Shown here piece by piece: positions 10,536 through 21,136 of a DNA stretch of 64,000 nucleotides. Both the position numbers and the translations under genes were made by a program. This DNA is from Hydrangea macrophylla (taxonomy: Eukaryota > Streptophyta > Magnoliopsida > Cornales > Hydrangeaceae). The stretch covers positions 72,469,169 to 72,533,168 of the forward strand of contig CM066988.1 in NCBI GenBank assembly GCA_033977485.1. The letters run 5' to 3'. The notes below the pieces were generated by a model that saw nothing but the letters and a program-made list of their open reading frames with translations, searched no databases and had not been told where the DNA came from. Every line of letters begins with the position of its first letter. Position 1 is the stretch's first letter.

Positions 10536-10727
10536 CAACAATGCTAGGGGCACCAAAAGATACAAAGAACTTCCACAAAATGAGTGGAAAGTCTATGTGG
10601 CACACTGGGACCCGCCAGCAATTAAGCATTGTTTCCATTAATTGCTGGCGGGTTCCACTGTGCCACATAGACTTTCCACTCATTTTGTGAAAGTTTTTTG
10701 TATCCTTTTGTGCCCCAATCATTATTC
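10536..10727. mobile_element. Hairpin MITE, Mutator-type
   Basis: Two arms of about 85 bp are nearly perfect inverted repeats; both contain ACAAAATGAGTGGAAAGTCT followed by ATGTGGCAC, then ACCCGCCAGCAATTA. The direct repeat AAACCCCAAA at 10526-10535 and 10728-10737 fits a 10-bp Mutator-type target duplication. A transcript would fold into one long hairpin. Confidence 0.82.
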
Positions 10728-10844
10728 AAACCCCAAAACTGACTAACAGAGCCACCATGATAATCTGCATCAATTCATTGCAACTTCCCAAACAGTTCTC
10801 AAATAACTTCATTTCATCTTCTTGTATGCGGAGTATAATAATAA

Positions 10845-11006
10845 GGGGAAAATACATTTTACCCCCTGTGGTTGCACTCATTTTCTCAATAAAAGTTAAC
10901 AGTCTCACTTTAGTCCGTAGTACAGGGGGTTAAGTGTTACAAAATGAACCACAAGGGGTTATGAGAAAATGAGTGTAACCACAAGGGGGTAAAATGTATT
11001 TTCCCC
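10845..11006. mobile_element. MITE with 45-bp terminal inverted repeats, Mutator-type
   Basis: The termini are GGGGAAAATACATTTTACCC and its inverse, extending about 45 bp into ...CTGTGGTTGCACTCATTTTC. An exact 9-bp target duplication TAATAATAA lies at 10836-10844 and 11007-11015. Confidence 0.88.
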
Positions 11007-11015
11007 TAATAATAA

Positions 11016-11771
11016 TACAAATACACACACTCTCTAATCGAATGCGCTAGCTTCTTTATAAATTCTCACAATCAAAAATCAAAAAAGAACTCCATGGATC
11101 TAAACTCACCTTGGATAAGCAAACAGTAATATAATCCTCAATACACAGTAACGATTTTAAGAAATAAGAATCATCAAATTTTATCCAAAAGTATTAACAA
11201 CTGCACTATCAACCCATAAAGTTGTGTAATGGAGTACTGAAGTGATAGATTGTACATCCAGAAAATCTAAATCAACTGAGCGACATGTACAAACACATAT
11301 ATAATGTGGAATTGGTTCGTGAATTTCAAGGAAGTAAGGAGGATTGATGAGAAGCAATCTTTGCCGTTTTGGTGTTGTTCTCCTCGGGAACCTTCGTTAT
11401 CTTCTCATTCGGAGCCTCAAATATATGAACACATATATCTGAGAACTTGAAAGCAAATGCTTATGTTAATATTCGTGCAGGTTAGCCATGTCCCGAAATT
11501 GCTCACCTCGGTTTTTTCAAATATTGTTTTGTATGAGAGAGGCCTAAGAGGCATATAGAACGATTTTGCATGTGAAGAAGAGAGGAAGAGGAAATGTATA
11601 TAGAGGCTTAGAAGAGGAAGAGTTGAGTCTTGACTCTTGAAGGCTGTGCAAGGTAGTACATGTAGGCTAAGTAATCAAGACTATAATAGATTTCACATAG
11701 ATATGTGTGTATATATATATATAGTATATATTTAAAAAAATAGAAGAAAATATGAAGATATAGTAATAAGT
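11016..11771. other. Non-coding intergenic sequence
   Basis: The sequence CAAG/GTGAGT on the minus strand near 11110 looks like a splice donor, but no reading frame supports an exon. An AT run lies near 11710-11722. Nothing else was seen. Confidence 0.4.
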
Positions 11772-12094
11772 AATGCTAGGTACACCTAAACGGAGTATTT
11801 AAATTAGGGTTTTTTAGATTTCAGTCCTTTATTATAGCCATTTTTAGAAATTGATCCATTTCATATGTCAACTTAACAATTGGTCCCTCACCTATTTTGA
11901 GGACCAAAATACCCCTACTCCCTTAAATTAATGTTTTGAAATTCAAACCCAAGATTTGTTATATATATATATATATAGCTATATATAGAGAGAGAAATAC
12001 TCCCATAAATCATGGGTTTGAAATTCAAAACCCAAATTTATTTTATATATATAGAAAGAAATAAAGAATTAACAGGAAAAAAATTATACAATTG

Positions 12095-12440
12095 AGAATG
12101 AAAAGTGAGAAATTCCTCACTTTAAAATAACATAAGTGAGAAACTTCTCAATAACATGGTACGAAAATCTGTATATTATCGTGAGAAAGTCTCACTTCTA
12201 ACCATAATGAGAAATTTCTCACTTTAAAATGCAACACTAACCATAAGTGAGAAATTTCTCATTATGGTTAGTAAACCATAAATTTCTCATTAATAATACA
12301 AATTACTCACCATCAAAACTCAAAAGTAAAAATCCACACTTTGTGAGAAATTTCTCACACTGTCGAAAATTCACACTAAAACTATCTAAACACTAAAATG
12401 CAGCAATAATATACATGGATTTGGTGAGAAATTCTCAGTG
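12095..12440. repeat. Cluster of near-palindromes related to GTGAGAAATTTCTCAC
   Basis: At least seven copies or half-copies occur in about 350 bp (near 12103, 12136, 12181, 12211, 12246, 12340 and 12425). Two of them form a larger inverted repeat, AACCATAATGAGAAATTTCT / AGAAATTTCTCATTATGGTT, at about 12198-12271. Confidence 0.7.
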
Positions 12441-12587
12441 TAATAACCACGTTCCGCCGCACCGCCAATTGCCGAGCCGAGCGATCCCATTGCCCTAACC
12501 ATGTTCCGCCACGCCGCCAATCGCCTCCTCCCCCGATCGGGCATCACCGCCGCGACTCATCGGCCATTCTCGATCGATTCTCCGACG

Positions 12588-12900
12588 ATGAGAGAGAGTA
12601 GATCCGGCGATGAGAGTGGTTGATTTGGTGGTCATTGAGATTTGGGGGAGAAATGGGTAGAGAGAGAGAGAGAGATTTCGATAAAAGAGACAATATGAGA
12701 GAGAGTAGATCCGGCGATGAGAGTGGTTGATTTGGTGGTCATTGAGATTTGGGGGAGAAATGGGTAGAGAGAGAGAGAGAGATTTCGATGAGAGAGAGTA
12801 GATCCGGCGATGAGAGTGGTTGATTTGGTGGTCATTGAGATTTGGGGGAGAAATGGGTAGAGAGAGAGAGAGAGAGATTTCGATAAAAGAGACAATATGA
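12588..12900. repeat. Tandem repeat, three units of about 95-107 bp
   Basis: Each unit contains gagagtagatccggcgatga, then gagtggttgatttggtggtc, attgagatttgggggagaaa and a (GA)n run ending in gatttcgat. Units start near 12588, 12694 and 12788. The last unit runs into the 3' end of the membrane-protein pseudogene. Confidence 0.85.
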
Positions 12901-13266
12901 GGTACAAAGGGAAGCACATTGCAGCTGAAATGGCCATCTCCGAAAACTTCTAGCACGACTGTTTGATAAAAGGCTTAAGAGAAAGTCCATTGAACTTGGC
13001 TACTTATAAAAGCTTTATAGTCAGTCTCTTACAATTGACTGATCAACTAGCACATTAGATAAAAGAACAGCTGATACGGGGCATATAAGCACAGCCGCAA
13101 TAGCCATAAATCCCATTGAATTGTACCTTAGAATTCGAACAGTTTCTCTTAGAATCTCCAATGCACTCATAGAACGAAACTGATGATCAGACCATGAATT
13201 ATGATCCGATGACTCCGATTCAAAGTGGATGACTTGGAGAATTATTTTCTTCTTTTGTTTTACCAT
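12880..13266 (-). pseudogene. Broken fragment of a plant multi-pass membrane protein gene
   Basis: From ATG at 13266 the frame reads through motifs MSALEILRETVRILRYNS and ICPVSAVLLSNVLVDQSIV. A one-base loss near 13030-13032 then shifts the frame. The same protein continues in the next frame with RLTIKLL, LKPFIKQSC, ISAAMCFPLY and LSLLSK, interrupted by TAA (13004-13006) and TAG (12950-12952). The sequence stops after LLSK, where it meets the tandem repeat. From memory the family is a plant-specific transmembrane group of the Arabidopsis At1g26650/At1g69430 kind; that assignment was not checked. No intron is visible. The fragment lies inside the possible carrier element 11772-13722. Confidence 0.65.
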
Positions 13267-13722
13267 TAAACAGTGAGTGAGACTGTTTTTGTTGTTTTGT
13301 TTTCGAATCTCTGTTGAAACTGTAAAGATTGTAATGTGTATTTGTCTTGTTTGTATACAAACTGAATGAAACGAGATGTGTTTAGTTCGTAGAAATTCAG
13401 ATAAGGAAGTTTGGAATTCAACAATAATGATGATTTAATTCACTAGCCTGAAATTTAGGAGATTTAATCACGTAGCTAATATTACGCCTCAATTACTGTG
13501 AGAGTTACAATTTCGAAACATTAAAGTCAATACTTCACATTAATTGAATATCAGATAATTAATAAAACTTCAGGGGTATATACGTCCAAAATAACACAAA
13601 ACAAATTGGGGGAAGGATCAATTTCTAAATCTACTATTAACACAGGTATCAATTTTGAAACAGCCAATATAAAGAGGACGAAACCTCATATAGTGGTCAA
13701 ATGAAGGATGAATTCTAGTATT

Positions 13723-13988
13723 TCTATTTAAATTATCCACATATTGATGATATCAGAAGAGTTTGATTCAAGAAGAGGCAAATAGACAGACTGCATTTCT
13801 TCTATCTTATACATTCTAGAAATAGCAGGCAAGTAGATGAAGCAGATCTTAAAACCATCCACTTTGGCAGAATACAATTGTGCAATGAAAAAGGGGTAAT
13901 TGCCATATGTCCAGCCAACTTCAAACCATCCACTTCAAATAGATGAACTCTGTTTTATCAGACTTCACAACTACTTTTGCCCAATTTA
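13723..13988. other. Non-coding flank left of the tandem duplication
   Basis: No coding frame was seen. It ends where homology to 29709 begins, at CAGAGTTGC. Confidence 0.4.
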
Positions 13989-14193
13989 CAGAGTTGCTTT
14001 CCAAATTCATGGTCAAATTGATCTAAAGTAATTCAAACCTTTTTGATTATTTTTCACATCCAAGTTTAAAAGCTTACTTGCTTTGTTTCAATGTACGAAT
14101 TGAATATGAATCAACATTGTTCCAAGTACTTTAATTTCATAAAAAAAGATTTAACAGAGTTAAAAAAAGAAAAACAAAAAAAACCTTAAAGTC

Positions 14194-14286
14194 CTATAAT
14201 TGAGATCGGAAAGTAGAAAGCTGTTCTTTCATGAGAGCAGGAGTCCTTAAATTTTCCACATTTTCTCCAACCAATCGGCATTGATC
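14194..14286 (-). CDS. Putative terminal exon of an unidentified host gene (copy A)
   Basis: On the minus strand a CAG acceptor is followed by 30 sense codons and TAG. The peptide contains CRLVGENVENLRTPALMKEQ and ends STFRSQL. The duplicate at 29910-30002 keeps the frame open with mostly harmless differences (Cys to Tyr near the start, TAG to TAA), which supports a real exon. I do not recognise the protein; it looks hydrophilic and possibly helical. Upstream exons would lie to the right, but none can be supported before the Harbinger insertion at 15491. Confidence 0.45.
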   Translation of the reverse strand, partial: DQCRLVGENVENLRTPALMKEQLSTFRSQL

Positions 14287-15143
14287 CTGAAATGCTTGCA
14301 ATTGTAAAACAAATAATTATATTTTAGGCCAGAATAATTAACTAACGTAAATATATATAAGCATACACACACATTTATATACATACTTATACATATATAT
14401 ATAGAGAGAGAGGGGTACAGGGATTGATGATTTTAAATGGTTATTATCTGATGGATCTAGAAGAGGAGGCAGCGCTGGGCACTGGAGAGGAGGAGTGTTA
14501 ATGTGTGTGTGGCAAAGTAGGGTAATTTACTGTTTGGTGAGGTGAGAAGTCGCTGAAGAAACCAGGCGAAGGGTTTTATGGTCAAGAGACTCTAGAAAGA
14601 ACGGAAACGAGGTGAAGGGTGTAATAGATAGATTGATAGTTGCTTGTCACATAGGATTTTTTAATAAAATAAGAGGTTGCTGACGTGGTAGCATGTGGAG
14701 AAAGGGTTTGCTTTAGCCTTTATATAGATATAATAGATAGATTAGAGAATACTAGGATATAGGTGAACTAGTAATGTCTTAAAATGTGACGAAAAAGTAC
14801 TAAAGTTTTATCAATAAAATTTAGTGAATCTTATGACACATTTATAATTTTGCGACCACTATTTTTTATTTTTTTTGAATGATCCACTACTTCTTTGAAA
14901 ACAGTGGTGGGTAATCATTCTGTTGACATGATAGTTCAATTGTAATACAAATATGAAATTCTGAATTACTAAAAATACAAGTTATTTAGAAGTCATGACG
15001 TCACACCTAGAGATCATTTAGAAATTGAAGAACCTTTGAAGATACTAAAGCAAGACTTGTTATTACGGGGATTGATGCTTGAACTTTGAGTAAAACTTGT
15101 ACAAAGAGGACTTGTGGAAGCGTTCAAATTAGAAGAGGCATTG

Positions 15144-15391
15144 TGTCAAGACCCAAGTCTCGCTCAGTAAGATATTGTCCGATTTGGGCCCAAACCCGCA
15201 TGAATTTGTTCTTGGGTCACTATCCAAAAGTCCTCTTACTAGGGAGACTTGAAACCACACATATATAGCACATTACTTTTCCACACCCCAGGCGATGTGG
15301 GACGAACTTCCCATAGTGTGTAGCCTGCCAGCACCTACCGCAGCCACAAAGGCACCTACAGCAGCCCGCCCACAACACCAGGGTCGTTACA
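15144..15391 (-). mobile_element. Solo LTR with 5-bp target duplication
   Basis: This 248-bp sequence runs from TGTCAAGACCC to GGGTCGTTACA and is flanked by CATTG (15139-15143 and 15392-15396). Copy B has a single CATTG and no insert, confirming insertion after the duplication. On the minus strand it starts TGTAACGACCC. Confidence 0.9.
15261..15303 (-). promoter_or_regulatory. snRNA-type USE plus TATA box inside the solo LTR
   Basis: The minus strand carries GTCCCACATCG (15303-15293), a perfect match to the plant snRNA upstream sequence element consensus RTCCCACATCG. TATATAT follows at 15267-15261. The 25-bp gap is close to the spacing of plant pol III U6-type promoters and shorter than that of pol II snRNA genes. 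Function is inferred. Confidence 0.5.
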
Positions 15392-16600
15392 CATTGAGCA
15401 CTCAAAGACTATCTCTAATGTAAGATGTCATTCTGTTCATGTCAAATTTATATTTCGGCATTGTTATATGGTTTAAATACTATATCTTTAGGGCCTGTTT
15501 GGTTGTACATCAAATTGGGAATGAATCCATTTAAAATGACTCTATTTTTGTATGGGCCTATTTTAAAGTGTTTGGTTCAAAATGCACCAATTACAAAAAT
15601 CAACCTATTTTAGAGTTGTTAATAAAAGCTAAATGATGCAATTTCACTATAAAGCTAAAATGACCTCCTTTTATAATGAGGCAATTCCACCAAAAATTCC
15701 CGACGGGTCGATCCTCTATCTGAGACCTCCTGGTACGTCTCTCTCTCTCTCTATATATGTATGTGTATATATATATGGTCTATCCTCTCTCTTTATATAT
15801 ATGTTTGGTCTCTCATCTCTCTCCTCTCTCTCTCTCTCTCTAGATCTCTCGACCTATATTGGTATGTATATATATAAACACATACATACAGTCACTCTCA
15901 TCCCTTTCTTGTTGATCTTGCAGATCTGGAGATTTACTTGGCACTTGCTAAAGTAAAGCAATCATCTTTCTTGGTTAGCCCTAATCTCAATTGTGTAATT
16001 TATTGTTGATTTTCATATCTGTGGAATTGCTTCAAATTGAGACCAGATATGGCTTCTAGATTAACTTATAGAAATACTACCTATTTGATTAATTGATTAT
16101 TACCTTATATGCAGAATGACACATTCACATATGTAATATATGCATACATAGATTTCTTGTCTTCATGATTCATATGGTTATTCGGTTAAGTACAGAAGCA
16201 TCGAAGAGGATTGGGTTGGGTAATGCTTTGTTTTGTCTCTACATGAGTTTTTATTCCTGGTCCACATTTCATTTTGGCTACAAAAATTTTGTTTGGGGTT
16301 TTAGTTCCAATACTTTTGCTTGGTGGGTCTTGGTGATTTTGAGCACATTTTTTCAAACTTGTAGAAACTTAGCTGCAACTTCTATTTTGGGTGTTGGGTT
16401 TTATTTTTTCTATTTGCCTTGTTACACCAAGCAATTATAATTTGGGAAAGCAAGCACGATGCATGATTGTCATAACTGGACTAGTTGGAAGACCACCATG
16501 TTGATTGCCTATCACTTGAGAGGGACTATTTTGTCTTCTAGTTTTTTTATTATAATATATACATCAATTTGACACTATTAATGGCCCCATTTGGTGAAAC

Positions 16601-17145
16601 CTAGGAAGCATGGATACTCCATTTTGAGTAAAGTACCCATACCGAGTATTTGGGGGACACCAACACTCGTACCATACTCCTTGATACGTGTCGGGTACTC
16701 CTTTAGCGGTGTCCTAATCCTGTTAATTGAAGGATTAAACTTGGGTACGGCTCGGGTACTTCGTGGGTACGGTACGGGGGGTACTTTATGGGTACGACTT
16801 GGGTACTTTGTGGGCACGGGGGGTACGGCGTGGGTACTTCGTGGTTACGACGTGGGTACGCCGTGGACTTGCTTCTTCTTCTTTTTTATTTACATATTTG
16901 TTTTCTTTAATGTTGTGGACTTGTAATGCTAAAACAATGTTGTTTAGTCCTTTGACTACTTATTTGCTAATATGTGGTTTAATATATATGTTGTAGTGCT
17001 GTTCAATCTTCTTCTTTTTCTTTTACTTTTTAATTATTAAAAATATATTTTTATTCAAGGTACCCTAGCCGTATATGTACCCTATATTTTTGGAAATTGC
17101 CGTACCCCAATACCCGTGTCACGTGTCCGTACCTGTGCTACATAG
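16601..17145. mobile_element. hAT-type MITE nested in Harbinger copy A
   Basis: The ends CTAGGAAGCATGGATAC and, inverted, CTATGTAGCACAGGTAC are imperfect terminal repeats. The 8-bp target duplication GGTGAAAC lies at 16593-16600 and 17146-17153. The interior has a degenerate GGGTAC-rich minisatellite (about 16735-16865). Confidence 0.82.
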
Positions 17146-17232
17146 GGTGAAACCTTTCAGAACTATGGTTGGGTCAAATTGATGGCAGTGTGTAAATACA
17201 ATTATTCATATAGGTCTGTGAACACTACACCA

Positions 17233-17412
17233 TATGGGCAAATTTGTAACGGACATATTTTATTATTTGTAACGGGTATACCCGTTACTATTTTGTAACG
17301 GATATATCCGTTACAAATTCTGAAAAACCGTTACTAATTACTACTATTTAGGTTGGTTAATTTATGTAACGGGTGTATTTATATTTGTAACGTTTATATC
17401 CGTTACAAAATT
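17233..17412. repeat. Left subterminal repeats of the CACTA element
   Basis: About six copies of the palindrome TTTGTAACGGGTATACCCGTTAC and variants (GTAACGGATATATCCGTTAC) lie within 180 bp of the end. Such arrays are where CACTA-encoded proteins bind in known elements. Confidence 0.85.
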
Positions 17413-18259
17413 AATCTAAAAAAATAAAATAAAATAAAATAATTTTGACAAATAGTATACCATCGGGCTCAGTCTCTAGTCTCTAGATAAGTTTTCATAA
17501 AAAGAGAAAGGAGAGAGAAAGGAGAAAGGAGGGAAAGAACCCTAGATCCGCCGCCCACCCAACTTCGCAGCCGACCCAAGGCTGCCGCCCGTCTAAGGCC
17601 GTCGTCGCCCTCCTAACGGTACACCCTTCTCCTTCTTCTTCTTCCTTCTTCTTCTTTCACTTTCTTCCGTATGTTTCTTCTTTTGTCACTTTGTGATCGA
17701 ATTTCATCCTTAAATCAAAAGCTGTTCTATACGTGGCTGTGGCTGTGGCGGACAAAGCTGTTCTGCGATCGAAAAAGAAAGGGGTTTTTGTTCCTCTTCA
17801 AATTTCATTGAAGGAAGAAAACAGGTATGTGTTTTGACTCTAATGTGATTTAATTTTTTTTTTCTGGAAGTCGGAGCTACATAGAAAAGGGAAGATTGAA
17901 AATTTTCCTCAGTTCTCAGCAACCAAACAGAGGCCAAGGGGTTTGACTTTTTACCTCCTGACTCCAGCATCCTTGTATTGTTTAATATTTACTACTCTGC
18001 TTGGTGTTGATTCTCATGTTTAAAACTATATATTTCAATAAGGACTTCAAAGCTTCCAAATATATAGATCTAATTGTTCTTTATCTATCTGGAGTTACAA
18101 GTTCAAACTATTAGATCTAATTGCTCTTTATGAATTTCCTAATTCAACTATAATCTCCTTATTCCAAACTTTGCTCATCATACCCACGTTACTTGTCCCC
18201 CTTTCTATAGTTCTTTTTGTATTTGATTTAATGCTTTCTTTGTCTCTCTATATTTTAGT

Positions 18260-18294
<35 letters not shown>

Positions 18295-20207
18295 GTGAAA
18301 TGGGGAACAATATGTTATTAGAAATTGACACAGTGGAGGGTGATGGAGGTGGTGATCAAGAGGTAGTACTTGCAGTGAATATATTGGAGAAAAGGACATG
18401 CTTTGTTTACTTCTTTTTGTATTATTGATAGTAATCAGAATCTTTACTTCCATATGTTTACTCACTAGTAGTCTAGCACTTTAGTATATATATCATCCTT
18501 CAAATTCCTATTCCTTTTGTCTGCCAGATCTGATAAGCTTTGCTGAATTCCCAATAAAAAAAAAGGGAAGCTTGATGGTGTAATCAACTTATCTAGTTAA
18601 CCAGAGCCAAAGATTTAAACCCAGTTCCACTCCTCTTACCAAATTCTGTAAGAATATGGAAGCTCAGAATCCATGAAAGATGGAAGATGTTAGTATGGAG
18701 ACTCCTTCCCCAAAGAATCCCTACTAGATGTACTTTAGCATCCAGATTTCCTATACATGATCTTTCTTGTCCTATATATATATATATATGTGCAATTAAA
18801 AATTTGAACTTGAGATTTGTGGTTAAAGGGTATCCATCAATCATCCCATACACAAACATATGTGTATATATTTATTTAATCTATCCATATACCCTGTTTT
18901 TTCGATTTACTCCATCTATCAAGTGAACTGTTGGATTTCAAGATTTGTGGTTAATGGGTTCTTATCAATCATCACAAGCAGACACATTAGATTAAACAGA
19001 AATTTAATATATATATATATATCAATACATAAGTGTAATCTATGTACATACCCTATATATGGATTTGTGAAATTGTTTTTTTTTTCTTTGTTTGTTTTGG
19101 AACTCTTATTTTCGACTGATTAATCTTCTTGGCTAACTTTTTATTTGAATTTTTAGAATGTTTACATCTTCTATGGCTATAAATCATGTGTTCAATTTTT
19201 GTTTTACTGCTTCTAAGACGTAAGCTAATGTATCATCCCTTCTGCACATTCAGTAAAGGTAGACGCCTTCTAACTTCAATCCCGCACCCATTTGGGATAG
19301 CTTTTTTTCACGGGGCCAACAATCACTTGTATTTTCGATTAAGGTGTGTATAAGTGATGGTTTAAAATCTGTGACCATTTGGATTAGTTTTTTCACTGGT
19401 TTTAAAGAATTTGATTTGTTTTTAGAACTGGAAAATAGTTTTTTTTAAAAAGCTCCACATTGTAGCTTTGTAAAAAAAAACTCTTATTCCAACAAATAAT
19501 TCTATAAAAGTTAACCGAAACGGACTCTTAAAACTTGAAATGTAGGTAGAGTATCGCTATTCAGTTGTATTGTGATATTTAACTCATATGTTGGATCTTA
19601 GTTTATTCTTGTTTTTGAGATTTTTGACCTAAAACATTTAATTCACAAATGATGAGTGGGAAGTTAAGCCTATAAGAGTGATGACTGTTGTTTAAAGTAG
19701 TGGATAAAGCTCAAAACACTACTTTTTTTCTTTAGATATATGAAATATCCAAACCAACCACATCTCCAATCCACACGAAGACTAGAAAAAAGTAGGAGCC
19801 TCAAATCTTCACAACTTCCATACAACATAACTTGATCCAAACTTTTTTCTTCCTCCTCAAACATGTACCATTGATTTGACAAGGCCCAATACCCTGAGTC
19901 CGCATTGGCCACACACATGAGGAGACACATGTTTATGTAATTGTGTTTACTGTTTACCTTTTGTCTTTTTCTGAAAATCAATAGGTACTGAACAATTACA
20001 GAGTTTGTTCATCCCTCACACCTGCAATGTTGTCTTGCTAATTCATTACAATTATGGTTTAACAACCAGTAGAGAATTAATTTGCTATTTGTAAATTTCA
20101 CCCCTTCATTTCTTGGTCCATCTGGAAGGAGCAAAACATAATTCAGAAGGAGGTGGAGCTGGCTTTTATTAACAGGGCTTTCAAGATTGAAGTTAGTATT
20201 TACTGCT

Positions 20208-20238
<31 letters not shown>

Positions 20239-21136
20239 TGGGGCGTGAGAGTATTTACTGCTGGTTTTTGTTAACACGGGTTTCAAGATTGAAGTTAGTT
20301 TCTTTCTTTTCTAGTTGTATTAATTTATTGTTCTACTATTGGAATCACTTCTTGTGTTCTTAGTGATGTTTCTTTCCTCTTAAATGGTAATTTTCTTGCC
20401 AGGTCTGATGTAGTATGTGTTGCACCCAAATAGTTATACATGTTTTTATGTCTTCTAGGTCTTGGAGCAGTTTGGAACACAGCAAAAGTAGAATCTGGTT
20501 CCAATGTAGTATTTTGATAATAATTTAGTTTCTTGGTTTATTTCCCAAGTTTCTAGACAGAGGAATTAATGATACAACTCTCTACCAATACTTTGTGCTA
20601 GGACTTGTCCCTACTCTAAATAAATCTGTAAAAGCACCAAGAAAAAGGAAATTGAAACATGGATACAGTACTTTGGTAATCACTCTCTGCTTACACACAT
20701 TAGATCTGATCTGAGTTTTTTTTTTAACTCATTCTCTCTAGATCTGTTAACGCATACACACACACACATCTGAAATCATATTTATGGATAGATCAAATGT
20801 AAGCGATTTCAAGGACTTAAATCGTAGTTCTTTCTTAGATTAGCTCTGCAAGCTGACTGTTGAAGTTTAAACTTTCAATTGATTCATTTTCTATGGTTTG
20901 ATTTCTGATGCAGTTATGCATGATTGAGGCTCCAAAAATCTACAGTACTTCCTAATGGGATTCTCCTTCCTAAGTCAGAGTAGGGCTGCTGCAACAGGTG
21001 GAAGCTCCTGCTGCTAGAAATGGATATCAACGTTGATTAGGTGCGTAGGTTGTCTACTTCTGTCATATTTGCTTGGTTCATTTTCGTCTATGATTCTAGC
21101 GTATGTTAACATCTTTATTTTTGGTTGATAAACAGG

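Larger units (their letters stand above)
11772..13722. mobile_element. Possible gene-fragment-carrying DNA element (Pack-type)
   Basis: The ends show inverted similarity over about 150 bp. Left AATGCTAGG and, on the opposite strand, right AATACTAGA are followed on both sides by GTCCT..TTAT.., AAATTGATCC and ATACCCCT phrases in the same order. Inside are a GC-rich 5'-gene-like fragment, a tandem repeat and a broken host-type gene. No matching target duplication was found, so the boundaries and class are inferred. Confidence 0.35.

Noticed and set aside
11096..11120. Isolated exon suggested by CAAG/GTGAGT on the minus strand
   Set aside because: No open frame with an acceptor and no duplicate to support it.
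15144..15391. Cassandra-type TRIM with 5S rRNA domain
   Set aside because: Length and ends are suggestive, but I do not see the 5S internal promoter boxes; called only as a solo LTR.
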